Origin: Arcobacter cryaerophilus gv. crypticus
Lineage (GTDB): Bacteria > Campylobacterota > Campylobacteria > Campylobacterales > Arcobacteraceae
Direction of reading: 5' to 3'
Assembly (NCBI RefSeq): GCF_002993025.1
Contig: NZ_NXGI01000019.1
Coordinates: 1-34,175 of the forward strand
Length of the DNA stretch: 34,175 nt
Part shown: in pieces, positions 1 through 8,351 of the stretch
How the letters are laid out: each line of letters begins with the position of its first letter
Numbering within the stretch: the first letter of the stretch is position 1
Notes under the pieces: generated by a model
Told to the model about the DNA's origin: nothing
What the model saw: only the letters and a program-made list of their open reading frames with translations
The model's database searches: none
Made by a program: the position numbers and the translations under genes

Positions 1-140
1 AGAAATGTTTTATAACTCAAAAAGAAGACATAGTTTTTTAGATTTTATAAGTCCAAATGAATTTGAGAAAAGATACAATGATAGTGTTACTCAACCCAAG
101 GTGTTAACTGAATAAAAAAGTGTCTACTATCTTGGGGTCA
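1..140 (+). mobile_element. Right end of an IS3-family insertion sequence
   Basis: The segment holds the last codons of an IS3-type transposase followed, 4 bases after the stop, by a candidate terminal inverted repeat at about 120-140. Read inward from the outer end, the repeat starts TGACCCCAAGATAGTAGACA. IS3-family elements characteristically begin TGA and end TCA, which fits a boundary at 140. Directly after 140 the sequence becomes a recognisable histidine kinase in mid-domain, which supports that boundary. The left end of the element is outside the window, so the target-site duplication and the second inverted repeat cannot be checked here. Confidence 0.8.
2..115 (+). CDS. IS3-family transposase (OrfB), C-terminal end only
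   Basis: The frame starting at base 2 reads EMFYNSKRRHSFLDFISPNE and continues to a TAA at 113-115. The YNxKRRHSxLxxxSPxEFE pattern is the conserved C-terminus of the IS3 OrfB integrase-like (DDE) transposase, just after its catalytic core. Only 37 codons are visible because the gene enters from the left edge, so nothing can be said about the active site or the OrfA/OrfB frameshift. The stop lies 25 bases before the inferred element end, a typical compact IS3 arrangement. Confidence 0.85.
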   Translation, partial: EMFYNSKRRHSFLDFISPNEFEKRYNDSVTQPKVLTE

Positions 141-464
141 TTCCATGAAAACCAGTATTCACAAGTAATTCTAAATCTTTTAACAAATGCAAAAGATGTT
201 TTAGTATTAAGAAATATAGATAATCCATCTATAAAAATAGTTCTTGATACAAAAAAAGATAGATCAATAGTCTATATTTCAGACAATGGTGGAGGAATAG
301 AAGAAGATAAAAAAGATTTGATATTTGAGCCATATTTTACAACAAAACAAAAAGGAAGCGGTATTGGTCTTTATATGTCAAAAATGATTATAGAAAAACA
401 TTTTAAAGGCAAAATTGAAGTTGAAAATACAAAAGTTGGAGCTACTTTTATAGTTTATAGTTAA
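141..464 (+). pseudogene. Sensor histidine kinase remnant (HATPase domain), cut by the IS element
   Basis: The reading frame after the element end encodes the C-terminal catalytic ATP-binding domain of a two-component sensor kinase. Visible motifs are an N box (QVILNLLTNAKD), a G1 box (DNGGGI), an F box (IFEPYFTTK) and a G2 box (GSGIGLYMSK), ending at a TAA. The dimerization/phospho-acceptor histidine (H box) and any sensor domain are missing, which a working kinase requires. A GTG at 120 lies in the IS end and keeps the frame open, but no ribosome binding site precedes it, so I read this as the 3' fragment of a disrupted gene. The 5' part, if it survives, would lie left of the element outside this window. 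Confidence 0.8.
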
Positions 465-491
465 TTTTAAAAATATTCTTTTTTAAGCTAT

Positions 492-2750
492 TTAAACTAA
501 AATCTCTCTATTTCCTCTTGCATCAACTTCACTTAGAACACCTGTTTTTTCTAATTGTTCTATAATTGTTGCAGCTCTGTTGTACCCTATTTTTAATCTT
601 CTTTGTAAATATGATATAGATGTTTTTTTATCTGTTATTATCACATCTTTTGCATCTTCATACAAATCATCCAAAATTAGATCTTCAACACTACTATTTT
701 TAGCACTTTTAGAACCATTAGAGCTAGAACCTAGATTTTTATCTTTTATAAAGTTCATATCATATTCAACAACTCTTTGATCTTTTAGAAAATCAACAAC
801 TTTTTCAATTTCAGTTTCAGTACTCCAAGGAGCATGAATTCTTACAAGTCCAGGCATTCCAGGAGGAGTAAAAAGCATATCTCCACGACCCAATAAAGAC
901 TCAGCTCCCATAGAATCTAAAATTATCTTAGAATCTATTCTTTGCCCTACTTTATATGATAATCTACTTGGTAAATTTGCTTTAATAAGTCCCGTTACAA
1001 CATCCACACTTGGTCTTTGAGTTGCAACAATTAAGTGAATTCCACTAGCTCTTGCCATTTGTGCAAGCCTTGCTATTGAGTATTCGACATCTTTACCGCT
1101 TGTCATCATTAAATCAGCTAGCTCATCGATTACTATAACAATATATGGCATAGTAGGAAGACCTTCTTTTTGTGCTTTTTCGTTGAAGTTTTCAATATTT
1201 TTTGTTTTTGTTTTCGCCATTAATGTATAACGTCTCTCCATCTCACTAACCATATTCGCTAATGCATTAATTGCATCAACAGCTTTTGTAATAACAGGAG
1301 TTAAAAGATGTGGAATATCGTTGTACATAGAAAACTCAAGCATTTTTGGATCAATCATAACAAGTCTTAGATTATCTGGTGAATTTTTATAAAGCAATGA
1401 TAAAATCATTGAGTTAATTCCAACAGATTTTCCACTTCCAGTAGTACCTGCAATAAGTAAGTGTGGAAGTTTTTTAAGATCTGTTACAAAAGGTTTTCCT
1501 ACAATATCTTTACCCAAAATCATAGTTAATGGAGATTTAGAGTTTTGAAAAATTTCACTATCTAGCATCTCTTTTAAATAAATTGTTTGAGTATCTTCAT
1601 TTGGAACTTCAATTCCAACTACATCTTTTCCAGGAATTGGAGCTTGAATTCTTATTGTTTGCGCTTTTAAAGCCATTGCTAAGTCATCTTGAAGACCTAA
1701 AATTTTTGAAACTTTTACATTTGGAGCTGGTTTAAACTCAAAAGTTGTAACAACAGGACCTGTGTAAGTTCTTACAACATCTCCATCAATTTTAAACATA
1801 GCAAGCTTATCAAGTAAATCAGCTATTTTTTTATCTATAAAAGCTTCATTTACTTTTGTTTTATTCTCTTTTGGAGCATCTTGAAAGAAGTTTGTTGGGG
1901 GAAGCATAAAATCTTTTGGTTTTTCAGTTTTTCCAAACTCTAATTCACTTAGAAGTTTTGCATTTTCTTCAAGTTCATCAACAATTAAATTATTATTGCT
2001 TTGATTGTTATTTGTAATTTCACAAAAAATATCTTCTTCATCTTTCTTTGATATTTCAAAACTATCTTCTTTTTTGTAAAGTTCTTTTTCTAGAATTTCT
2101 TGATTTTCAAAAATTACTTTTTCTTCTTTTGGTTTTGGAATATATTTTGGTTTTTCTTGATATATTTTTTGATCGATTTTATGATTATTTACTTTTTGCT
2201 CATTTACCTTTTTTAGGCTATTTTGTTTTAGTTTTATTCTACCTTTTAGCTTTTTTAAATCCTCAATTGTTATATTTAAAGTTTCAAAAAGAATTAAAAT
2301 ACAAATGCTAAAACCTATCAAAACAAAAATATACAATCCAGCTTGTCCAATAAAAGGAGTAAAGGCATCTACTAAAATATTACCTATTTCTCCTCTTTCA
2401 TAAGGATTTTCAAGCAAAAGAGTTTGAAAAATCAAAGATATAAATAAAAATAGAAATACTACCGATATATTTAGAATTAAATCTCTATAATCAAGTCCTT
2501 TTTTAAAATTTATAAGATACAAAGGGTAGATTAGTAAAAGTAAATAAACATAAGATAAATATGAAAAATACTTAAATGAGAAACTAGCAAAACTAGCTCC
2601 AACATTTCCTACAACATCTTTTGTACTAATTAAAGTTGTAAATTGAAAATATAAAATAATAAATAAAACAATTAATGAAACGACTTTCTTAGCGATAATA
2701 AATCCTTTTATTTTAGTAGTTTTGATATTTTCCCTTGAAGTTTGAGCCAA
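492..2750 (-). CDS. ftsK: DNA translocase FtsK
   Basis: ATP-driven double-stranded DNA pump that clears and segregates chromosome termini at the division septum. The N-terminus has four predicted membrane spans (about residues 22-42, 60-80, 91-112, 134-157), then a charged low-complexity linker, then the RecA-like motor with Walker A GTTGSGKS near residue 437 and Walker B IVIDELADLM near 543. A C-terminal winged-helix gamma domain follows (from about 690, SVEDLILDDLYEDA). At 752 residues it is of compact FtsK/SpoIIIE size. The start shown is a TTG lying 43 bases inside the end of lpxD; no ATG occurs before the first membrane span, so the exact start is uncertain. It is the last gene of the ilvB-ilvH-lpxD-ftsK run. 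Confidence 0.95.
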   Translation of the reverse strand: MAQTSRENIKTTKIKGFIIAKKVVSLIVLFIILYFQFTTLISTKDVVGNVGASFASFSFKYFSYLSYVYLLLLIYPLYLINFKKGLDYRDLILNISVVFLFLFISLIFQTLLLENPYERGEIGNILVDAFTPFIGQAGLYIFVLIGFSICILILFETLNITIEDLKKLKGRIKLKQNSLKKVNEQKVNNHKIDQKIYQEKPKYIPKPKEEKVIFENQEILEKELYKKEDSFEISKKDEEDIFCEITNNNQSNNNLIVDELEENAKLLSELEFGKTEKPKDFMLPPTNFFQDAPKENKTKVNEAFIDKKIADLLDKLAMFKIDGDVVRTYTGPVVTTFEFKPAPNVKVSKILGLQDDLAMALKAQTIRIQAPIPGKDVVGIEVPNEDTQTIYLKEMLDSEIFQNSKSPLTMILGKDIVGKPFVTDLKKLPHLLIAGTTGSGKSVGINSMILSLLYKNSPDNLRLVMIDPKMLEFSMYNDIPHLLTPVITKAVDAINALANMVSEMERRYTLMAKTKTKNIENFNEKAQKEGLPTMPYIVIVIDELADLMMTSGKDVEYSIARLAQMARASGIHLIVATQRPSVDVVTGLIKANLPSRLSYKVGQRIDSKIILDSMGAESLLGRGDMLFTPPGMPGLVRIHAPWSTETEIEKVVDFLKDQRVVEYDMNFIKDKNLGSSSNGSKSAKNSSVEDLILDDLYEDAKDVIITDKKTSISYLQRRLKIGYNRAATIIEQLEKTGVLSEVDARGNREILV

Positions 2751-3655
2751 TCTCTATGCTCAATCAAAGGAAAACCAGCCCAAGTTTTTTTAGGCTCTTT
2801 TATAGATTTTGTAACTCCACCTCGAGCTGCAATAGTAGAAAATGCAGCAATTTCAAGATGCCCAGAAGTAGCACTTTGCCCACCCATAATCACATATGGT
2901 TGTAAAATTGTAGAACCACTAAGTCCAACTTGAGTAACCAAAATAGAACCTCTACCAATTTTACAATTATGTGCGATATGAACTAGATTATCAATTCTTA
3001 CACCATCTTCAATAATAGTAGATGAAAAAACAGCTCTATCTATTGTACAATTTGCTCCAATTTCTACATCATTTCCTATTGTTACATTTCCATTTTGATA
3101 TATTTTGATATATTTTCCATCTTTTGTGTGAGCAAAACCAAAACCATCACTTCCAATAACAGTTCCAGAGTGAATAATACAATCATCTCCAATTTTACAA
3201 TCTCTATAAATTGTAATATTTGGGTAAATTATTGTGTTATTTCCAATAGTTACACAATCTGCTATAAAACTTCCAGACATAAGAGTACAATTTTTACCAA
3301 TAACTACATTTTTTCCTAAATGTACATTTGGCATAATTGTTGTATTCTCTCCAATTATTGGCTCATTTCCATCATTTTCAATAAGTTTTGGTGCAAAAAG
3401 TTTACTAGCTTTTGCTAAATTTATATATGGTTCATCACAAACTATTACAATAGTTCCAGATGGAACCTCTTGCTCAAACTCTTTGTTTACAAAAACAGCT
3501 GCTGCTTTTGTATCTTTTAAGCTACTTATATATTTTGAGCTCTCTAAAAAACTAAGTTCACTATTTGTTGCATCTTTTAGACCATTTAAACCACTAATCT
3601 CAATATTATACTCGCAAGGAAGATTTAAATAATCCAATATATCTTTTAATTTCAT
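2708..3655 (-). CDS. lpxD: UDP-3-O-acylglucosamine N-acyltransferase LpxD
   Basis: Third enzyme of lipid A synthesis: it transfers a 3-hydroxyacyl chain from acyl carrier protein to the 2-amino group of UDP-3-O-acylglucosamine in the cytoplasm. The 315-residue protein has an N-terminal uridine-binding domain (about 1-95) and then a long left-handed beta helix of hexapeptide repeats such as IGKNCT, IGNNTI and IGDDCI. The conserved segment VHIAHNCKIG near residues 226-235 carries the histidine pair expected at the active site, and GFGFAHTKDG matches the family. Three bases separate it from ilvH upstream and its end overlaps the ftsK start. A second gene for this step is not visible here. Confidence 0.95.
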   Translation of the reverse strand: MKLKDILDYLNLPCEYNIEISGLNGLKDATNSELSFLESSKYISSLKDTKAAAVFVNKEFEQEVPSGTIVIVCDEPYINLAKASKLFAPKLIENDGNEPIIGENTTIMPNVHLGKNVVIGKNCTLMSGSFIADCVTIGNNTIIYPNITIYRDCKIGDDCIIHSGTVIGSDGFGFAHTKDGKYIKIYQNGNVTIGNDVEIGANCTIDRAVFSSTIIEDGVRIDNLVHIAHNCKIGRGSILVTQVGLSGSTILQPYVIMGGQSATSGHLEIAAFSTIAARGGVTKSIKEPKKTWAGFPLIEHRDWLKLQGKISKLLK

Positions 3656-3658
3656 AAA

Positions 3659-4156
3659 CTATCTCTCCATAGCAACTATACCACTTCTTACAACTTCAAG
3701 TGGATTGAATTTTTCCATAACTTTTATAAAATTTATAATTCTATCACTTGAATCTGTTGCAGATACTATGATTGAATCATGAGTTACATTTTGAATACTT
3801 CCATGGTATGCTCTTGCTATAACATCTATATCTGCAAGGTTATTATCTATTGAAAACTTCATCAAAACTGTATCTTTTTCTATAACATTTTTATGTTCAT
3901 TTACTTTTAAAACAGGAATAAGTTTGTTTAACTGCTTTACAATTTGATCTATCACTCTTTTATCACCAGTTGTTACTATTGTCATTCTTGAGTATGGACT
4001 TTCTTCCATTGGTGCAACCGTCAAAGAGTCTATATTGTACCCACGAGCTGAAAAAAGTCCAACAATTCTTGATAAAACATTGTGTTCATTTAAAACAACT
4101 ACAGAGATAACTTGTCTTATTGTTTCACTATTATAATAGTTATTGAAATTACTCAT
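3659..4156 (-). CDS. ilvH: Acetolactate synthase small (regulatory) subunit
   Basis: Regulatory subunit of acetohydroxyacid synthase, which stimulates the large subunit and gives valine feedback inhibition. The 165-residue length is typical. An N-terminal ACT domain is visible (VISVVVLNEHNVLSRIVGLF, then ARGYNIDSLTVAP), followed by the second ACT-like half containing HGSIQNVTHDSIIVSATD. The ATG overlaps the ilvB stop as TAATG, with AAGGAGAT just upstream inside ilvB, so the two subunits are translationally coupled. Confidence 0.96.
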   Translation of the reverse strand: MSNFNNYYNSETIRQVISVVVLNEHNVLSRIVGLFSARGYNIDSLTVAPMEESPYSRMTIVTTGDKRVIDQIVKQLNKLIPVLKVNEHKNVIEKDTVLMKFSIDNNLADIDVIARAYHGSIQNVTHDSIIVSATDSSDRIINFIKVMEKFNPLEVVRSGIVAMER

Positions 4157-5853
4157 TATCTATCTCCTTTTAATAAAGTCATCTCATTTAGGGAATGTCC
4201 ATTTGGAACCATTGGTAATACCTCTTCATTTCTAGCAACAATTACTTCAATCATTGCTGGTTTTCTTTTCTCAACAGCATCTTTAAAAGCTTCATCAAAC
4301 TCTTTTTTAGTTGAAACTGTATAACCTAGGCAGTTAAAAGCTTCTGCTAACATCTTAAACTTTGGTTGAGCAGTTAAATCAGTTTCGGCTAATCTATTTT
4401 CATAGAACATAGTTTGCCATTGTCTAACCATTCCCAAATAGTTGTTGTTTAAAACGATATTTATTACAGGTAACTCATATTCACTACAAGTCATAAGCTC
4501 TTGAATATTCATCAAAATTGAGCCATCTCCTGTAAAATTTACAACTACTCTGTTTGTTCCTTTAAATGCTCTAGCAGCACCTAAAGCAGCTGGTAATCCA
4601 AATCCCATAGTTCCTAATCCACCACTTGTTATAAACTGTCTTGGATGTGAAAATGTGAAAAATTGAGCAGTCCACATTTGATGTTGTCCAACATCTGTTG
4701 AAATAATTGCGTTATCTCCTAATATTTTTCCAACTCTTTGAATAGGCCACTGAGGTTTGATTAAATCATCTGTATCAATATATCTTAAAGGCTCTTTTTC
4801 TCTATAATCTTTAAGTAATTCAACCCAATTTGAAAAATCATTTATCTCATAATTCTCAGCATCTTCAATCATAGCTTGAACTGTAAGTTTTAAATCACCA
4901 ACAATTGGATAATCAGCAACAACAAGCTTTGCAATACTTGTTGGATCAATATCTATGTGAATTACTTTTGCTTTAGATGCAAATTCATCTAATCTACCAG
5001 TTACTCTATCATCAAATCTAGCACCTAAAGATATAAGTAAATCAGTCTCATGAGCTGCCATATTTGCAGCATATTCACCGTGCATTCCTAACATTCCAAA
5101 GAAAAGTGGATTTTCATCTCCCATAACTCCTCTTGCCATTAAAGTCTCAACAGCTGGAATATTTAGTTTTTTTGCTAAATCTCTGATTTCATAAGCACAA
5201 TTTGATAAAATAGCTCCTCCACCAACATACAAAAGAGGTTTTTTTGCATTTGAAATAGCTTCCATAGCTCTTTTTAACTGCTTTTTATTGTAATTTAGTG
5301 TAGGTTTATATGTTGGCATACTTACTTCACTAGGATATATAAATTCACCCATTTGTGCTGTGATATCTTTTGGAATATCAACATGAACAGGTCCTGGTCT
5401 TCCTGTGCTTGCTAGATGAAATGCCTCTTTTATTATTCTTGGTAAATCTTCTATTTTATTTACCAAATAGTTATGTTTTGTACAAGGTCTTGAAATTCCA
5501 ACTGCATCTATTTCTTGAAAACCATCAGTTCCAATAATTGTTGTTGGAACTTGTCCTGAAATTATTACTATTGGAATTGAATCCATATAGGCATCTGCAA
5601 TACCAGTAATTGCGTTTGTAAATCCAGGACCTGAAGTAACTATTGCAACCCCAGTTTTTCCAGTACTTCTAGCATAGCCTTCGGCTGCTATAACACAAGC
5701 TTGTTCATGTCTGTTTAAAATATGTTCAAAATAATTTTGCTTGTAGATTTCATCATAGACGTTCATAATGGCACCACCTGGGTATCCAAATACAACTTCT
5801 ACCCCTTCTTGATGTAATGATTCAATTACCATTTTTGCGCCACTCATTTTCAT
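4156..5853 (-). CDS. ilvB: Acetolactate synthase large (catalytic) subunit
   Basis: Thiamine-diphosphate enzyme that joins two pyruvates, or pyruvate plus 2-oxobutyrate, in the first common step of valine, leucine and isoleucine synthesis. It shows the N-terminal pyrimidine-binding domain with GYPGGAIMNVYDEI and the catalytic glutamate in RHEQACVIAAEGYAR, a central FAD/ADP-binding domain, and the C-terminal ThDP motif GDGSILMNIQEL through NIVLNNNYLGMVRQWQ. I start it at the ATG at 5853 (MKMSGAK, 565 residues) because GGAG lies 6 bases upstream. A TTG at 5865 would place that ribosome binding site inside the gene. It is the first gene of the minus-strand run and is divergent from the flagellin-like gene. 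Confidence 0.96.
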   Translation of the reverse strand: MKMSGAKMVIESLHQEGVEVVFGYPGGAIMNVYDEIYKQNYFEHILNRHEQACVIAAEGYARSTGKTGVAIVTSGPGFTNAITGIADAYMDSIPIVIISGQVPTTIIGTDGFQEIDAVGISRPCTKHNYLVNKIEDLPRIIKEAFHLASTGRPGPVHVDIPKDITAQMGEFIYPSEVSMPTYKPTLNYNKKQLKRAMEAISNAKKPLLYVGGGAILSNCAYEIRDLAKKLNIPAVETLMARGVMGDENPLFFGMLGMHGEYAANMAAHETDLLISLGARFDDRVTGRLDEFASKAKVIHIDIDPTSIAKLVVADYPIVGDLKLTVQAMIEDAENYEINDFSNWVELLKDYREKEPLRYIDTDDLIKPQWPIQRVGKILGDNAIISTDVGQHQMWTAQFFTFSHPRQFITSGGLGTMGFGLPAALGAARAFKGTNRVVVNFTGDGSILMNIQELMTCSEYELPVINIVLNNNYLGMVRQWQTMFYENRLAETDLTAQPKFKMLAEAFNCLGYTVSTKKEFDEAFKDAVEKRKPAMIEVIVARNEEVLPMVPNGHSLNEMTLLKGDR

Positions 5854-5963
5854 GTGATTCTCCAATATTTAAAAATAAGTTTTGATTTTACTCAATTTTT
5901 GATTAAATTATCGTTTTTAAAAGCTATGAAATAGTTAATTTATCTATATTTTTTGATTGAGCC

Positions 5964-5993
5964 TAAAATATTTTATTATTTTTCTGATATAAT
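5964..5993 (+). promoter_or_regulatory. Candidate promoter of the flagellin-like gene
   Basis: A TATAAT hexamer at 5988-5993 lies 31 bases before the ATG and follows T-rich sequence, as in Campylobacterota sigma-70 promoters, which lack a strong -35 box. The same place reads TAAA, 17 bases, then TGATAT, which loosely resembles the flagellar sigma-28 pattern, but the spacer is longer than usual. The sequence alone does not decide between them. A strong ribosome binding site (AAGGAG) follows just before the start codon. Confidence 0.4.
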
Positions 5994-6024
5994 AATTTAC
6001 TAAATCTTTTTAAGGAGATTACAT

Positions 6025-6816
6025 ATGGATATAGGTTCAATAAATAGTACAAGCAGTATTCAGAATTTAAATAATTTAAACAACAATTCAGGTGTTGCTT
6101 TAAATAAAACACAACTAAAATATAGTATTGATGATTTCAAAAGTAATTCATCTGAAGCCCTGACTGTAAGTAGAAGTTCTATCTTAAAAAGTGAATTTTC
6201 TCAAGATATTCAATCAATAAATGATGGTATTGCAAAATCTCAAATCTCACAAACTTCAATGGATAAGCTTCAAGATTTTATGAAAAATATCCAAAATAAA
6301 CTTGAAAATAGTCAAAATTATGAAAATAAAAATGATTTAAAACAAGAGATAAATCAAGAGTTAAGAAACTTCAACCAACAGGCTTTTGATACAAAGTATA
6401 AAGAAGAAAACCTTATTGCAAGTAGATATAATGATCAAAAAGAGAGTATCCAAATAAGCTCTAGCAATAATCTATTTTCAATAGAAAAACCAAATGTTGC
6501 AAATTTTACAAATGATATTTTTGATGTTGTAAATAATAACGACTTAAATAACCCACAAAATGTTGAAAATGCTTTAAATAAAGTTTCAAGTACTTCAAAA
6601 CAACTCCAAGAATTATCTGGTCAATTTGTAGATTTCTCAAAACAGTTACAAGCTGATGCAAAAAATAAGATTATCGAACAAAACTACAATCAAACTATTG
6701 ATTTTGGAAGAGAATCAAGTAACTTTTCAAAAGCAAATATAAATATAAATGCTGGATATTTAGCAGCTTCTCAGGCTAATGTAATTCAAGAACAAAGTGT
6801 AAGACTCCTTTCTTAA
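6025..6816 (+). CDS. Divergent flagellin-like protein
   Basis: The 263-residue protein has no signal peptide and is rich in Asn, Ser and Gln. Its last 38 residues (226-263, DFGRESSNFSKANININAGY then LAASQANVIQEQSVRLLS) match the flagellin D0 C-terminal helix, which reads roughly ESANFSKxNILxQAGxYAxxQANxxQQxxLxLL. Residues about 53-130 (SQDIQSINDGIAKSQISQTS, DLKQEINQELRNFNQQAF) match the flagellin D1 helices. The usual D0 N-terminus is replaced by an atypical stretch (MDIGSINSTSSIQNLNNLNN), and the variable D2/D3 region is absent. It may be a minor filament protein or a secreted flagellin homologue comparable to Campylobacter FlaC. It stands alone, with AAGGAG upstream and a hairpin after it. 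Confidence 0.75.
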   Translation: MDIGSINSTSSIQNLNNLNNNSGVALNKTQLKYSIDDFKSNSSEALTVSRSSILKSEFSQDIQSINDGIAKSQISQTSMDKLQDFMKNIQNKLENSQNYENKNDLKQEINQELRNFNQQAFDTKYKEENLIASRYNDQKESIQISSSNNLFSIEKPNVANFTNDIFDVVNNNDLNNPQNVENALNKVSSTSKQLQELSGQFVDFSKQLQADAKNKIIEQNYNQTIDFGRESSNFSKANININAGYLAASQANVIQEQSVRLLS

Positions 6817-6832
6817 TGGAGCTTCACTTTTT
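6796..6832 (+). terminator. Probable rho-independent terminator
   Basis: AGTG-AAG-CTCC at 6796-6808 pairs with GGAG-CTT-CACT at 6818-6828, leaving two single-base bulges. A run of T follows. It overlaps the last codons of the flagellin-like gene and would end its transcription before the convergent ppx/gppA gene. Confidence 0.5.
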
Positions 6833-7738
6833 ACTTAAAGCATAATTTATAGCAACACCTTCTCTTAATCCATCATCAAATACAATTGATTTGTTTTTTT
6901 CTAAAGCATCAAAAAATAACCTATAAATATAAGTTCCAATTTCCAAATATTCAATTCTACCTTTTCCTACCATCTCTATTAACTCTTGCAATGTTTTTTG
7001 TTTTAAAAGTTTTAAACTATCTTCTAAATCTTCGATATCCAAAATAGTTCCATTTACTCTATTTTTATCATAATTAAAATAACTAAGTCCTAATTTTATT
7101 GAAGCAATAGTTGTTGGAGTTCCAGCTGTTGCAATAAATGGGAAATCTTTAATTGAGAAATCAAGTGTAGATAAAAACTTTTTAATTTCTATTTTTTGAT
7201 TTTCTAAATCTTCAAAAAGTTTTCCATCATTTAAAGATTTTTGTGTCATTGTAACTATTCCAAAATCAAAACTTTTTATATAAAAATTATCTTCAAAGTT
7301 AACTATAAGTTCTGTTGAACCACCGCCAATATCAAGTAATATAAAGTTTTGTGTATCTATTTTCTCTCGTTTTAAAGCATATTTTATCGCAAGTAAAGTA
7401 AGTCTTGCTTCTTCATTTGCATCTATGATATTAAATTTTGCACCACTATTTTTTTCAATAAAATCTAATGCTTCTTGTGAATTTTTTGCTTTTCTCATAG
7501 CAGCTGTTGTCACACAAACTGCATCTTTTAAATCAAAATTTAGCTTCTTTTTTGCAATTCCTAGCGCTTCAACTACTCTATTTAAAGCTTCAAAACTTAT
7601 TTGACCAGTATTTATTAAACCATCAGCTAAACCAGTTACTTGATGATATTCATCAACTATTTTAAAATTTAAATAATCATATTTTAATACTCTAAAAGAA
7701 TTTGAGCCTAAATCAATAGTTATGACTTCATTTTTCAT
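6824..7738 (-). CDS. Ppx/GppA-family phosphatase
   Basis: Member of the ASKHA-fold exopolyphosphatase / guanosine pentaphosphate phosphohydrolase family, which hydrolyses polyphosphate and/or pppGpp and so bears on stress signalling. Visible motifs are the N-terminal phosphate-1 loop DLGSNSFRVLKYD (residues about 9-21) and the phosphate-2 loop LLDIGGGSTELI (near 137). The 304 residues correspond to the short form lacking the C-terminal HD domain, so the choice between Ppx and GppA is open. It overlaps the pssA stop by four bases (ATGA), implying coupled translation. Confidence 0.9.
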   Translation of the reverse strand: MKNEVITIDLGSNSFRVLKYDYLNFKIVDEYHQVTGLADGLINTGQISFEALNRVVEALGIAKKKLNFDLKDAVCVTTAAMRKAKNSQEALDFIEKNSGAKFNIIDANEEARLTLLAIKYALKREKIDTQNFILLDIGGGSTELIVNFEDNFYIKSFDFGIVTMTQKSLNDGKLFEDLENQKIEIKKFLSTLDFSIKDFPFIATAGTPTTIASIKLGLSYFNYDKNRVNGTILDIEDLEDSLKLLKQKTLQELIEMVGKGRIEYLEIGTYIYRLFFDALEKNKSIVFDDGLREGVAINYALSKK

Positions 7739-8292
7739 AGATGTTTAATCTTTATTTTTGAATTTAATAAATATCCGATAATTATTATAGAACCTAATAC
7801 AAAATACTCGCTTATATAACCTGTTAGATAAATCAAATATATAACCCAAAGAAGAATAGCTCCTAAAGGTGTTGGAATACCAGTAAAATATTTCTCAATT
7901 TCACCCTCATTTGCATTTATATTAAATTGAATAAGTCTTCTAAGTCCAGAAATAACATAGTAAATAAAAACAAATGCTATTAAAGCCATATTGTAAAATG
8001 ACTCTTTGCCATCAAAAATAGCAAAATATATAAACATAGCAGGAACAATAACAAAAGATAAAAAATCTGCATATGAGTCTAGTTGTATTCCAAATTCAGT
8101 TGAAAGATTATATTTTCTAGCAATTTTTCCATCGAAAATATCAAATGCACCAGCTAACCAAGCAAAAAGTGCAGCTCCCATAAACTCATTATGAGTCAAA
8201 AAATATATTGCAAAAATTCCACAAGAAATATTAAAAAAAGTTACAATATTTGCAAGATTGAAGTGACTATGTTTATTGAATAAAAAATTCAT
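7735..8292 (-). CDS. pssA: CDP-diacylglycerol-serine O-phosphatidyltransferase
   Basis: Integral membrane enzyme making phosphatidylserine from CDP-diacylglycerol and serine, the precursor of phosphatidylethanolamine. The CDP-alcohol phosphotransferase signature is complete: DG-x2-AR-x8-G-x3-D-x3-D, read as DGKIARKYNLSTEFGIQLDS then YAD. Several hydrophobic spans surround it. At 185 residues it is at the short end for the family, but both ends look intact: GAGGAAAA before the ATG, and a stop overlapping the next gene. A phosphatidylglycerophosphate synthase has a similar motif. I prefer PssA because of the N-terminal NIVTFFNISCGIFAIY pattern. Confidence 0.88.
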   Translation of the reverse strand: MNFLFNKHSHFNLANIVTFFNISCGIFAIYFLTHNEFMGAALFAWLAGAFDIFDGKIARKYNLSTEFGIQLDSYADFLSFVIVPAMFIYFAIFDGKESFYNMALIAFVFIYYVISGLRRLIQFNINANEGEIEKYFTGIPTPLGAILLWVIYLIYLTGYISEYFVLGSIIIIGYLLNSKIKIKHL

Positions 8293-8326
8293 TTTTCCTC
8301 TTTTAAAATTAAATAGCTGTAATTTT

Positions 8327-8351
8327 ACTATATATTAGCTCAATATATAGT
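8327..8351. repeat. Perfect 10-bp inverted repeat between divergent genes
   Basis: ACTATATATT (8327-8336) and AATATATAGT (8342-8351) are exact reverse complements around a 5-base spacer AGCTC. The repeat sits between pssA (minus) and the SprA-type gene (plus), 35 bases from one and 91 from the other. That is the position expected of an operator shared by two divergent promoters. A chance palindrome in AT-rich DNA is possible. Confidence 0.55.

Noticed and set aside
3095-3632. Plus-strand open frames over lpxD, ftsK, M3 peptidase and other genes
   Set aside because: They are antisense or out-of-frame shadows of well-supported genes, have no recognisable domains and no good starts.
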